A stretch of DNA of 64,000 bases from Clostridia bacterium. GTDB lineage: Bacteria > Bacillota > Clostridia > Oscillospirales > Acutalibacteraceae. Below are positions 23,792-31,110 of this stretch, one piece after another. Each line of letters begins with the position of its first letter. Within the stretch, counting starts at the first letter, position 1. Under the pieces are notes generated by a model. The model was given only the letters and a program-made list of their open reading frames with translations, did no database searches and was not told where the DNA came from. A program made the position numbers and the translations under genes. Location: NCBI GenBank assembly GCA_017410605.1, contig JAFQQN010000017.1, positions 62,001 through 126,000 on the forward strand, read 5' to 3'.

Positions 23792-23883
23792 GTGATATGC
23801 CGCCCTTGGCAGCGTGATATTTTCCCTTTGCGAAAGTGATATTAAGTGAGTTGGACTTAGTGATACTACGCTTGGAGTATCAC
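23792..23883. repeat. Array of small stem-loops spaced by GTGATAT heptamers
   Basis: GTGATAT occurs at 23792, 23814 and 23836, and GTGATAC at 23860. The 15-17 bases between them are small palindromes: GCCGCCCTTGGCAGC, TTTCCCTTTGCGAAA, TAAGTGAGTTGGACTTA. The last unit closes as GTGATACT/AGTATCAC. The regular spacing shows a built repeat element, not chance. Confidence 0.75.
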
Positions 23884-23929
23884 GCTAAATTAGAGGCTCT
23901 GTTTTTTGTTTGAAGCGTATAACAATTTA

Positions 23930-24709
23930 TTACTTAAAATACTTGCTTTGGTTAATTTTTTTGTAGTTAAGTGGGGTTATCCCCGTTTCTTTTTTAAACA
24001 TTCGGTTAAAATGTTGCTGGCAGGTAAAGCCCGTTTTTTCGGCAATATCCAGCATAGACCAATCGGTGTTGCGCAAATAATACTTTGCGTGTTCAATACG
24101 TTTTTCAATTAAATATTGGTGTGGTGTTTTATTGCAAACCTCAATAAATATGTTTTGAAAATGGGTTTTGCTTAAAAACACACTTTGGGCAATATCGTAC
24201 AGCTTAATTGGCTCATTATAATGACTTGATATGTATTTTTTTGCTGCTGAAACAACGGCGTAATTTTTGGTGTTTCGATTTTTAGGAATGGTTGAATCAA
24301 CAAATAAAACATTTATTAAAGAGAGAAAATTACTACAAACGAGTAAGTGATTATCACGTTCTTGGTATTTTATTATTTCATTAATAGTATCATATATTTT
24401 TTCTGGGTGACTACTGCAAAAATAAGCAGGCATTTGGTTTAGCAAGTCGGCAATGTAGCCTTCGGCCGGAAATTTCAAATACATAGCTTTAAAAGGCAAT
24501 TGGCTATACCTTGTTTGACCGGGCTTTGCAATTAAAAGATGATTTTTACGAATGAGATATACTGTGCCATCCAGGGTGGTAGTTTTAGCATCTTCTAAAT
24601 AAAATTCAATCTCGTATAATTTGCAGTGTCGCAGTTTTGATTGAGTTAAATTGCCAAAAGGGCTACAGTCAAAATATCCGCAAAGAAGATTTTCGTGTAT
24701 AGTAAGCAT
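23930..24709 (-). CDS. AraC-family transcriptional regulator
   Basis: A 259-residue regulator with an N-terminal cupin-like sensing half and a C-terminal AraC double helix-turn-helix (about 160-255): KLYDIAQSVFLSKTHFQNIF and SMLDIAEKTGFTCQQHFNRM, followed by KETGITPLNYK. ATG 24709 follows AAGGCGG; a longer frame to 24796 would include the promoter and is rejected. It is divergent from the glycosidase gene with overlapping -10 elements, so it most likely controls that gene in response to a sugar. Confidence 0.9.
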   Translation of the reverse strand: MLTIHENLLCGYFDCSPFGNLTQSKLRHCKLYEIEFYLEDAKTTTLDGTVYLIRKNHLLIAKPGQTRYSQLPFKAMYLKFPAEGYIADLLNQMPAYFCSSHPEKIYDTINEIIKYQERDNHLLVCSNFLSLINVLFVDSTIPKNRNTKNYAVVSAAKKYISSHYNEPIKLYDIAQSVFLSKTHFQNIFIEVCNKTPHQYLIEKRIEHAKYYLRNTDWSMLDIAEKTGFTCQQHFNRMFKKETGITPLNYKKINQSKYFK

Positions 24710-24784
24710 AAAAAACCGCCTTTTTAGTAAGATATGCGAAAAAAACAGTGTTATTGTTTCTGTTGGTTTTGGCTTTTTTATAGT

Positions 24785-24813
24785 ATAATACGACAAGGAT
24801 TAGAAATTGTCAA
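24785..24813 (-). promoter_or_regulatory. Promoter of the AraC-type gene, overlapping a divergent -10
   Basis: Minus-strand TTGACA (24808-24813), 17 bases, TATTAT (24785-24790). On the plus strand TATAAT at 24784-24789 lies on the same bases and faces the glycosidase gene, without a good -35, as expected of an activator-dependent promoter. Confidence 0.75.
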
Positions 24814-24858
24814 GCGGTTTTTTTGCTAAAAACAGTTGTATTAAGGAGTTTGGTATTT

Positions 24859-26259
24859 ATGAAGTGGATAGGTAAATTAAAAATTAAACCCTCGAACGAG
24901 ATTCCCCTTACTAGCCATGCCAGTATTGGGTTTGAGTGTTTAGACCGTGATTTATATGATCCGGAGCAATGCTATGATTTATTGAAGCAATGCGGCGTAA
25001 AATATGCCAGGGTACAAACCGGATGGATTAAATGCGAAACCCAAAAGGGTGTTTACACCTTTGAGTGGCTGGATAGTATTGTGGATAATCTGCTAAAGCG
25101 TGGAATTCAGCCGTGGTTTAATGTGGGTTTTGGAAACAAACTGTATATGCCTGATTGCCCAACCGAGTCGGCAGTAGGTCAAGTGCCTATGTGTTATGGG
25201 GCTGAGGTATTGTTAGCATGGAAAAATTATATTGCCGCATTAACAAAACACTACGCTGACAGAATTACATACTTTGAAATTTGGAATGAACCCGATTTAG
25301 TGAATTTTTGGGCCCCCGGCAAATCTAATCCGGTGGAGTATGCCGAATTTGTTAATTTAACCGCAGAGGTTATTTTAAAACACCACAAAGGCGCCAAAAT
25401 CGGTGCGTGTATGTCTGAGCCCTTCCCTTCCTCCAGTGAGCATAATAAAGATTATTTTTGGGACTTTGCCGCAAATATTAAGTATTTGGACTTTTTTAGC
25501 TATCATAGGTATGACACTCGTGCCGATGTAGATTTATCACAAAATGTTAAGTTTATAAAAAAGATTTTTGCTTTAAATGGGTTTAACAATGTAGAGCTTT
25601 GGGGAGGCGAATGTGGCTATCCCTCAAACCTGCCGTTGGACCATACAATTTACCCCAAAAAACAAAGTAATGAGCATATTCAAGCCGTTGCTTTATTACG
25701 TTATTATGTAACCGATGCTGCTGTAGGTTGCCGTTTAACCTCTTTTTACACGGTTGCCGATTACACTCAAAAGCCCTACCATACTGCAACCGGTATAATG
25801 AAAAACTTTTCGTTATTCGGCCTTTTGAATGGAACAACCTACACCCCTAAATTAGGATACCGGGCTTTGGCAAATATATCTAACCTTTTAAAAGATGACT
25901 TTACCGTATCCGACCGATTTATTGCGTTAACCACCCATTATACAAGGCCGTATGTTAATATGCCGCAACAGCCGTTTTGTGCCGCGTTTGAAAAAAACGG
26001 TAAGCCTTTTTATGCTTACTATTATCCTACTTATTTGGAGGATGAATGTGGAATGCTCGAAACGGATGTTTGCGTTCGAATTCAAAATATTTTCAAAAAT
26101 GATGTAATGCAAGACCCGGTAGTGGTTGATAGTCTTACCGGTGATATTTACGAGCCTGAAAAACGAGAAGATTTTAAAAGTGTGACATTGCTTTACGGAT
26201 TGCCGGTAGCAGAGCATCCTATGTTTATTATGGAGCGAAGCGAAGTTGAATTTGAGTAA
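24859..26259 (+). CDS. Clan GH-A glycoside hydrolase (GH39-like)
   Basis: A 466-residue cytoplasmic retaining glycosidase without signal peptide. The TIM-barrel has the acid/base Glu in FEIWNEPDLVNFW (about 154-166) and the nucleophile candidate Glu in ELWGGECGYPS (about 250-260), the layout of clan GH-A families such as GH39 (xylosidases, iduronidases). A C-terminal beta domain follows from about 350. Substrate cannot be read from sequence; uptake of an oligosaccharide and intracellular cleavage is likely. ATG 24859 follows AAGGAG. The divergent AraC gene is the probable activator; no transporter genes adjoin. Confidence 0.82.
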   Translation: MKWIGKLKIKPSNEIPLTSHASIGFECLDRDLYDPEQCYDLLKQCGVKYARVQTGWIKCETQKGVYTFEWLDSIVDNLLKRGIQPWFNVGFGNKLYMPDCPTESAVGQVPMCYGAEVLLAWKNYIAALTKHYADRITYFEIWNEPDLVNFWAPGKSNPVEYAEFVNLTAEVILKHHKGAKIGACMSEPFPSSSEHNKDYFWDFAANIKYLDFFSYHRYDTRADVDLSQNVKFIKKIFALNGFNNVELWGGECGYPSNLPLDHTIYPKKQSNEHIQAVALLRYYVTDAAVGCRLTSFYTVADYTQKPYHTATGIMKNFSLFGLLNGTTYTPKLGYRALANISNLLKDDFTVSDRFIALTTHYTRPYVNMPQQPFCAAFEKNGKPFYAYYYPTYLEDECGMLETDVCVRIQNIFKNDVMQDPVVVDSLTGDIYEPEKREDFKSVTLLYGLPVAEHPMFIMERSEVEFE

Positions 26260-26303
26260 AAATATGAACTATAAATAATTGCGGTGAGATTATATATAAA
26301 CAA

Positions 26304-26333
26304 AAAACACTCTGCAGCGTTGCAGAGTGTTTT
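26304..26333. terminator. Bidirectional terminator
   Basis: AAAACACTCTGCA pairs perfectly with TGCAGAGTGTTTT around GCGT, between the glycosidase and the rpsF operon ends. Confidence 0.92.
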
Positions 26334-26354
26334 AATTTTACAAGAAATTTAATA

Positions 26355-26594
26355 TTAGTCGCTTACGTAAGGAAGAAGAGCAACCTGACGAGCTCTCTTA
26401 ATAGCTGTGGTCAGTTCTCTTTGATGCTTTGCGCAGGTTCCGGTTACTCGGCGGGGGAGAATCTTAGCTCTCTCGGAAACGAATTTGCGGAGTCTGGCAA
26501 CATCCTTATAATCGATAACTTCAACGCGGTCAACGCAGAACAAGCAAACTTTTCTACGGCTCTTTCTGCGAGCGGGTCTTTCGTTTTTCTCCAT
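26355..26594 (-). CDS. rpsR: 30S ribosomal protein S18
   Basis: Small-subunit protein that pairs with S6 on the platform. 79 residues; the basic N-terminus is followed by [18 protein letters not shown] and the [18 protein letters not shown] core, a clear S18. Cys17, Cys20 and Cys54 are kept, so this is the zinc-type (C+) form. Last gene of rpsF-ssb-rpsR; AAAGGATG precedes the ATG. Confidence 0.97.
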   Translation of the reverse strand: MEKNERPARRKSRRKVCLFCVDRVEVIDYKDVARLRKFVSERAKILPRRVTGTCAKHQRELTTAIKRARQVALLPYVSD

Positions 26595-26659
26595 TGCGAA
26601 GTTACATCCTTTCTATAATTATTTAGCTACATTCCTTAGGAATGTGGGTGTGGGCGAGA

Positions 26660-27088
26660 TCAGAATGGCAGATCGTCGTCACCATCGTCAATTGAAGTGA
26701 AGTCGCCTGCATCGGCATTAGAAAAGCTTACGGGCGAAGCTGCAGAAGAATCTGCGGCGTCGCCGTCGCGACGGGCAAAGTCTGCAAACTGAACGTTGTT
26801 TGCAACAACCTCAAACGCGGTGCGGTTTTTGCCTTCCTTATCCTGATAGCGGCGGGTCTGAATCGAACCTTCAATGGCAATCATTTGACCTTTTTTAAAG
26901 TACTTAGAAACAAATTCGGCCGATGCGCGCCATGCAACGATGTTGATAAAATCGGTTGTGCGATCTTCGCCGGAACGGTAACGGCGGTCAACAGCAATAG
27001 AAAAGCTGCAAACACTGGTTCCGTTAGCTGTAGTTTTAAGCTCGGGGTCTGCGGTAAGGCGACCTGTAAGAACAACTACGTTAAGCAT
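26660..27088 (-). CDS. ssb: Single-stranded DNA-binding protein
   Basis: Coats single-stranded DNA in replication and repair and recruits partner proteins. The OB fold covers residues 1-105 (NVVVLTGRLTADPEL at the start, FVSKYFKKGQ in the middle), then a disordered Ala/Asp/Ser-rich linker and the acidic tip DDDLPF that binds partners. I use ATG 27088, eight bases after AAGGAGG, giving 142 residues. Sits between rpsF and rpsR as in most Firmicutes. Confidence 0.96.
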   Translation of the reverse strand: MLNVVVLTGRLTADPELKTTANGTSVCSFSIAVDRRYRSGEDRTTDFINIVAWRASAEFVSKYFKKGQMIAIEGSIQTRRYQDKEGKNRTAFEVVANNVQFADFARRDGDAADSSAASPVSFSNADAGDFTSIDDGDDDLPF

Positions 27089-27143
27089 AAATGTTTCCTC
27101 CTTAACCAAAATTTTAAACCTGGTTTTAGTCTAAATTATTTGG

Positions 27144-27425
27144 TTACTTTCTAGTGGTCATTACGCGAAGAACACCTTCGGTGATCTTTGCAACACGTTC
27201 AAGCTCAGCAGGGAACTCAGGAGCAGAGTCAAAATTATAAATAACATAATGACCTTCTGCTTCGTCTTCGATAAGGTAAGCAAGACGACGCTTGCCCCAC
27301 TCGTCAACGCTTTCGAGAGTACCGTTAGCTTCAACAAGAGCTTTGAACTTTTCTGCCAAAGCAGCTACTGCCTCGTCACCGTTTTTTACGGAAAAGATGA
27401 GCATTGCTTCATACTTGTTGGACAT
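27144..27425 (-). CDS. rpsF: 30S ribosomal protein S6
   Basis: Binds S18 in the small subunit. 93 residues from ATG 27425, ten bases after AGGAGGT; the in-frame GTG at 27437 touches that site and is rejected. The S6 pattern is clear in NKYEAMLIF, DEWGKRRLAYLIEDEAEGHYV in adjoining blocks, and the end ITEGVLRVMTTRK. First gene of the operon; a leader of about 70 bases with two small stem-loops precedes it, possibly an S6:S18 feedback site. Confidence 0.96.
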   Translation of the reverse strand: MSNKYEAMLIFSVKNGDEAVAALAEKFKALVEANGTLESVDEWGKRRLAYLIEDEAEGHYVIYNFDSAPEFPAELERVAKITEGVLRVMTTRK

Positions 27426-27504
27426 TGTTTGTTGCACCTCCTTTTGGACTTATGGCCCCACAGCTTTCTGTGAAGCAAGGAGCTATTTTCTCAATAGCCA
27501 TATA

Positions 27505-27533
27505 ATTATAGCAATCAAAGGGTAAAAAGTCAA
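27505..27533 (-). promoter_or_regulatory. Promoter of rpsF-ssb-rpsR
   Basis: Minus-strand TTGACT (27528-27533), 17 bases, TATAAT (27505-27510). The transcript then forms GGCTATT/AATAGC and CACAG/CTGTG stems before the rpsF ribosome site. Confidence 0.88.
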
Positions 27534-27577
27534 GAAAAATTTTCAAAACCTTTCCATTAATACCTTTAAGAAAAAAC

Positions 27578-27606
27578 TTGCAATTATTAGATATTAAATG
27601 TATAAT
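27578..27606 (+). promoter_or_regulatory. Promoter of ricT
   Basis: TTGCAA (27578-27583), 17 bases, TATAAT (27601-27606). Confidence 0.85.
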
Positions 27607-27657
27607 ATAGTTTGTTAAATTAAATTTCACAGCTTTTCGATATATTCGGAGGTTTTT

Positions 27658-28524
27658 ATGACAGAAATAATAGGTGTAAAATTTAAAAAAGACGGTAGAG
27701 TGTATTTTTTTGACCCTGATGGTAAGGTTTTTCACGAGGGTGACCGATTAGTGGTTGAAACCTCAAAGGGCGTAGAATGTGGCTACGCTTCGGGCAGCAA
27801 CCGTAATGTCGAAGACGACCAGATAGTTAGCCCTCTTAAAAAGGTTATTCGCCTTGCAACCGAGGCCGACCTTAAACGAATTGAGGAAAACAAGCAAAAG
27901 GCAATAAAAGCCTTTGATTTTTGCGAGGGGGAGATTCTTCGTCTGAAGCTTGATATGAAGCTTATTGATGTTGAGGTTTCCTTTGATTCGGGTAAGATGC
28001 TTTTCTATTTCACCTCTGATGGCAGGGTAGATTTCAGAGAGCTTGTTAAAATTCTTGCCGCTAACTTTAAAACAAGAATAGAGCTTCGCCAAATAGGTGT
28101 AAGGGATGAAGCTAAGCTTTTAGGCGGTCTTGGTATTTGCGGTCAGCCTTTTTGCTGTAGCCGTTTTTTAGATGCTTTTCAGCCGGTTTCAATTAAAATG
28201 GCAAAAGAGCAGGGTCTTTCTTTAAACCCTGTTAAAATTTCCGGCAGCTGCGGCAGACTTATGTGTTGTCTAAAATACGAGCAAGATGCATATGAATATC
28301 TTAACTCACTAACTCCTCACCAAGGCTCCTTGGTTAAAACCCCCGATGGGGAGGGCGTAGTAGTAGATGCCAATGTTTTAAGCGGAATGCTTTCGGTTCG
28401 CTTGGGCGAAGAGGGAGCGGCCCCTTTAAAATACCATCGCGACAATGTTGAAATAATAAAAAGTTGCAGGCAAAAAGGTCCAAAAGCTAAGGCAAAAAAT
28501 CCCCAAATCCCTGTTTCGGAATAA
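27658..28524 (+). CDS. ricT: RicT/YaaT-type PSP1-domain protein
   Basis: Member of the PSP1 family; in Bacillus RicT (YaaT) joins RicA and RicF in a Y-complex that carries Fe-S clusters and steers RNase Y and sporulation. The PSP1 core with GICGQPFCC (about 159-167) and SGSCGRLMCCLKYEQ (about 196-210) supplies conserved cysteines for cluster binding. A short Lys-rich tail ends the 288-residue protein. It stands alone here, not next to holB or ricA/ricF, so the partner genes are elsewhere if present. Confidence 0.9.
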   Translation: MTEIIGVKFKKDGRVYFFDPDGKVFHEGDRLVVETSKGVECGYASGSNRNVEDDQIVSPLKKVIRLATEADLKRIEENKQKAIKAFDFCEGEILRLKLDMKLIDVEVSFDSGKMLFYFTSDGRVDFRELVKILAANFKTRIELRQIGVRDEAKLLGGLGICGQPFCCSRFLDAFQPVSIKMAKEQGLSLNPVKISGSCGRLMCCLKYEQDAYEYLNSLTPHQGSLVKTPDGEGVVVDANVLSGMLSVRLGEEGAAPLKYHRDNVEIIKSCRQKGPKAKAKNPQIPVSE

Positions 28525-28562
28525 AATTAGAGGCATTTTATCATTTTTTGCTGAAAAATGTC

Positions 28563-28590
28563 TTGAAAAATTTTATTTATATGATAAAAT
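28563..28590 (+). promoter_or_regulatory. Promoter of the ferredoxin gene
   Basis: TTGAAA (28563-28568), 16 bases, TAAAAT (28585-28590) with TG one base before the -10. Confidence 0.65.
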
Positions 28591-28621
28591 ATAATCACAA
28601 ACGAGTGGAGGTGTAATTAAA

Positions 28622-28792
28622 ATGGCATATGTAATTTCTGATGATTGCATCAGCTGTGGTGCCCGTGCAGGTACTTGCCCTTGCGAGGCTATCTCTGAAG
28701 GCGCTGAGCATTATGAAATCGACGCTGAAAAGTGTGCAGATTGCGGCGCTTGCGCAGCAGCTTGCCCTGTTGAGGCTATCTCTGAAAAATAA
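28622..28792 (+). CDS. 2[4Fe-4S]-type ferredoxin with altered first cluster motif
   Basis: A 56-residue clostridial ferredoxin, the low-potential electron carrier of anaerobic metabolism. The second cluster motif is complete (Cys38, 41, 44, 48-Pro). In the first, Cys9, Cys12 and Cys19 are kept but the third ligand position, residue 15, is Arg (CGT, one base from TGT), and an additional Cys21 follows the CP. One cluster may therefore be changed, be ligated by Cys21, or be a [3Fe-4S] type. The codons, GTGGAGGTG ribosome site and own promoter point to high expression. A terminator follows. Confidence 0.92.
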   Translation: MAYVISDDCISCGARAGTCPCEAISEGAEHYEIDAEKCADCGACAAACPVEAISEK

Positions 28793-28805
28793 TTCAGAAA
28801 TCTAA

Positions 28806-28838
28806 AGCTGCCTTTATAAACAAGGCAGCTATTTTCTT
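28806..28838 (+). terminator. Terminator of the ferredoxin gene
   Basis: AGCTGCCTT pairs with AAGGCAGCT around a seven-base loop, then ATTTTCTTG. Confidence 0.8.
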
Positions 28839-28854
28839 GTAATTTTAATTCTTA

Positions 28855-28898
28855 AGCCAAAGAATTAAAAATCTGATTGAAGTTTAAATGCTTTGGCT
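28855..28898 (+). promoter_or_regulatory. Long stem-loop before pduL
   Basis: AGCCAAAG (28855-28862) pairs with CTTTGGCT (28891-28898) around an AT-rich loop that can fold further. It ends 23 bases before the pduL ribosome site and has no T run, so it is leader structure and not a terminator; role unknown. Confidence 0.4.
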
Positions 28899-28934
28899 AA
28901 AGGAATTTTAACATATTTTAAAGGAGTTTTACTT

Positions 28935-29510
28935 ATGGAAAAGAAAATTTTGGTTGAAGTTTCAGCGCGTCACATTCATTTAAGTAAGGAGCATTTAGAG
29001 GCTCTTTTTGGTAAAGGCTATGAGCTTACCCCAAAGAAAAACCTTTCTCAGCCCGGTCAGTTTGCCTGTGAAGAAAGGGTAACCGTTGTTGGTTCTAAAA
29101 AAGAACTTGCCGGTGTTTCTATTTTGGGTCCTGTTCGCCCTGATACACAGGTTGAGCTTTCTTTAACCGATGCTCGTTCTATTGGTGTAGCCGCCCCTGT
29201 TCGTGAATCCGGCGATGTTAAGGGTAGCGGAAGCTGTAAGCTTGTTGGTCCTTGCGGTGAGGTTGAGCTTAAAGAGGGCGTTATCGCCGCAAAGCGTCAT
29301 TTACACCTTACCCCCGAAGATGCTACAAAATTTGGCCTTGAGGATTGTCAGGTTGTTAAGGTTCAAATTAATACCGACGGCCGTAGCCTTATTTTCGGCG
29401 ACGTTGTTGCCCGTGTTAGCCCCAAATATGCCGCCGCTATGCATATTGATACCGACGAATCTAATGCTGCCGGTATTGCAGGTGCTTTAGACGGTATTAT
29501 TCTTGATTAA
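28935..29510 (+). CDS. pduL: Phosphate acyltransferase PduL
   Basis: Zinc enzyme that swaps acyl groups between coenzyme A and phosphate (phosphotransacetylase or phosphotransbutyrylase activity), feeding ATP synthesis by acyl kinases. Two tandem barrels hold the metal histidines, in SARHIHLSKE (about 9-18) and AKRHLHLTPEDA (about 119-130). No shell-protein genes are near and there is no encapsulation peptide before the first domain, so this is the cytosolic metabolic type. ATG 28935 follows AAAGGAG and replaces the longer frame from 28893. It overlaps hemW by one base. Confidence 0.92.
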   Translation: MEKKILVEVSARHIHLSKEHLEALFGKGYELTPKKNLSQPGQFACEERVTVVGSKKELAGVSILGPVRPDTQVELSLTDARSIGVAAPVRESGDVKGSGSCKLVGPCGEVELKEGVIAAKRHLHLTPEDATKFGLEDCQVVKVQINTDGRSLIFGDVVARVSPKYAAAMHIDTDESNAAGIAGALDGIILD

Positions 29511-30625
29511 TGAATTCTAATCTAGGAATTTATGTACATATTCCATTCTGCCTTTCAAAGTGCGCCTATTGTGATTTTTATTCTTTAGGCTACAGCAGCC
29601 AAGTGGCAGAAGATTATACTAACAGACTTTTGTCAGAAATTGATCGGTGGGGTGCCAAACTCAGGCGCCCTGCCGACACTTTGTATTTTGGCGGAGGAAC
29701 CCCAAGCTTGCTCCCGGCTGAGAGCATAAAAAAAATCATTTGCCGTTGTAAAGAAAGCTTCGGGCTGGATAAGGCCGAAATAACTGTAGAAATTAACCCT
29801 GCTGATAACCTTGAGGAATGGCTCTGTTCGGTGGCCGCGGCTGGGGTTAACCGTGTTTCGGTGGGTGTACAAAGCGGAATAGATGACGAACTTGTTTTAT
29901 TAGGCAGAAGACACACGAGGGCAGATGTTTTAAAAACGGTGGAGAACATAAAAGCGGCGGGAATAGAAAACTATTCTATTGACCTTATGCTTGGCATACC
30001 GGAGCAGACAAAAAAAAGCCTTGATAAATCAATAGATTTTGCATTGTCTTTAGAGCCGAAGCATATTTCCACCTACTTATTATCTTTAGAAAAAGGCACA
30101 CCCCTTTATGACAACAGAAATAACCTTCAAATTCCCTCGCAAGACCGGTCGGCCGAGTTTTATCTTCAAACCTGTCACCGCCTTGAAGAGAACGGGTATG
30201 AAAGGTATGAGATTTCTAATTTTGCTAAGAACGGTAACATATCAAAGCATAATACAAAATATTGGATTTTAACCGATTATTTAGGGTTGGGTCCGGCGGC
30301 TCATTCTTTAATAGAGGGTAAAAGGTTTTATTATGACAGAAATTTAGAATATTATATTAAAGCCCCCAAAGAAGTTTTTGAGGGTGACGCCGGCGGAATA
30401 GAGGAAAGCCTTATGTTGGCTCTTCGCCTATCAAAGGGTGTGGATTTTAGTGCCTTTGCCAAGAAAAACCCCAACATTAATTTTGAAAAGGCAATAAAAA
30501 AAGCCCACCTTTTTAAAAAGATGGGACTACTTCAAAAAAAAGGTGAAAGCTTTAGCCTTACAAACCGTGGTGCAGTGGTTTCTAACTCGGTTATTACCGA
30601 GCTATTATTAGCTTTAGAAAACTAA
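29510..30625 (+). CDS. hemW: Radical SAM haem chaperone HemW-like protein
   Basis: HemN-family radical-SAM protein of the HemW branch, which binds haem and passes it to acceptors and was formerly called coproporphyrinogen oxidase. The 371-residue length, the start IYVHIPFCLSKCAYCDFYS with the cluster cysteines Cys14, Cys18 and Cys21, and GGGTPSLL are typical; true HemN has an extra upstream helix region absent here. A C-terminal HemN_C domain follows about residue 290. Overlap with pduL (TAATG) shows coupling, though no functional link is obvious. Confidence 0.9.
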   Translation: MNSNLGIYVHIPFCLSKCAYCDFYSLGYSSQVAEDYTNRLLSEIDRWGAKLRRPADTLYFGGGTPSLLPAESIKKIICRCKESFGLDKAEITVEINPADNLEEWLCSVAAAGVNRVSVGVQSGIDDELVLLGRRHTRADVLKTVENIKAAGIENYSIDLMLGIPEQTKKSLDKSIDFALSLEPKHISTYLLSLEKGTPLYDNRNNLQIPSQDRSAEFYLQTCHRLEENGYERYEISNFAKNGNISKHNTKYWILTDYLGLGPAAHSLIEGKRFYYDRNLEYYIKAPKEVFEGDAGGIEESLMLALRLSKGVDFSAFAKKNPNINFEKAIKKAHLFKKMGLLQKKGESFSLTNRGAVVSNSVITELLLALEN

Positions 30626-30657
30626 AAATAAAACAGCCGCCCTAAAATGGCGACCGT

Positions 30658-30954
30658 TTAGTTTTCGTCATAGTTTAAAATTTTTTCTGCATCGCGAACA
30701 AGTTTTTTAAGACCGCTTAAAACCTCTTTAGGCAGAGCAGTTTTATTGGTGTTTTGAACACCTAAAAGCTCGTCACAGGTAACGCTATAATAAGAAGAAA
30801 GCTTTATTAGAAAATCAAGCCCACATTCTCTTATACCCTTTTCATAGTGGGAAAGGAGTGCTTGTGAAACACCAAGGTCAATGGCTGCCTGTTTTTGTGA
30901 TATGCCCTTAGATTTTCTTAAAGATGAAATTATTTCGGGAAATTTGCAGTTCAC
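30658..30954 (-). CDS. XRE-family helix-turn-helix regulator
   Basis: A 98-residue DNA-binding protein. The Cro/CI helix-turn-helix covers residues 7-62, with KGISQKQAAIDLGVSQALLS and HYEKGIREC, and a short charged C-terminal helix may dimerise. GTG 30954 has AGGTGG upstream. Its leader carries a short terminator-like hairpin 7 bases after the predicted transcription start. The histidine phosphatase gene lies divergent, so the target may include the shared 31000-31100 region, which contains TACAAATTGTA and TATTCCT/AGGAA repeats. Confidence 0.85.
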   Translation of the reverse strand: MNCKFPEIISSLRKSKGISQKQAAIDLGVSQALLSHYEKGIRECGLDFLIKLSSYYSVTCDELLGVQNTNKTALPKEVLSGLKKLVRDAEKILNYDEN

Positions 30955-31003
30955 TTACACCACCTGCCTTTCTAACAAAAATCGACCTTAAACAACAAAA
31001 AAC

Positions 31004-31018
31004 TCCGCTTTGAGCGGA
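31004..31018 (-). terminator. Terminator-like hairpin in the XRE gene leader
   Basis: TCCGCT/AGCGGA stem followed, on the minus strand, by GTTTTTTGTTG. It begins a few bases after the predicted start of the XRE transcript, suggesting attenuation or a 5-prime stabilising hairpin. Confidence 0.5.
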
Positions 31019-31029
31019 AAAGCAAAGAC

Positions 31030-31058
31030 ATTATAATACAAAATATTCCTTTTGTAAA
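31030..31058 (-). promoter_or_regulatory. Promoter of the XRE gene
   Basis: Minus-strand TTTACA (31053-31058), 17 bases, TATAAT (31030-31035). Confidence 0.75.
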
Positions 31059-31110
31059 TAGGAAAAATATACAAATTGTAAACTGTTTTTTTGACCAGGA
31101 GGAACAAAAA

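Larger units (their letters stand above)
23601..23905. repeat. Hairpin-rich intergenic region
   Basis: No gene is seen between the lipoprotein stop and the AraC-type stop. The flanks, 23601-23616 and 23890-23905, are near-perfect 16-base inverted repeats ending in TGTTTTTT. Inside are a stem-loop at 23634-23673 (CTTAAC/GTTAAG ends), a perfect GCATTTGT/ACAAATGC stem at 23684-23703, a terminator at 23741-23785 and the GTGATAT array at 23792-23883. It looks like a terminator pair split by inserted repeat elements. Confidence 0.7.

Noticed and set aside
23792..23883. Possible CRISPR array
   Set aside because: The repeated unit is only seven bases and the spacers are themselves palindromic; there are no cas genes in the window.
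24859..26259. Secreted glycosidase of a polysaccharide-utilisation locus
   Set aside because: No signal peptide, and no transporter or surface-binding genes nearby.
28935..29510. Bacterial microcompartment locus suggested by pduL
   Set aside because: No shell proteins, aldehyde dehydrogenase or encapsulation peptide are present; a cytosolic phosphotransacylase explains it.
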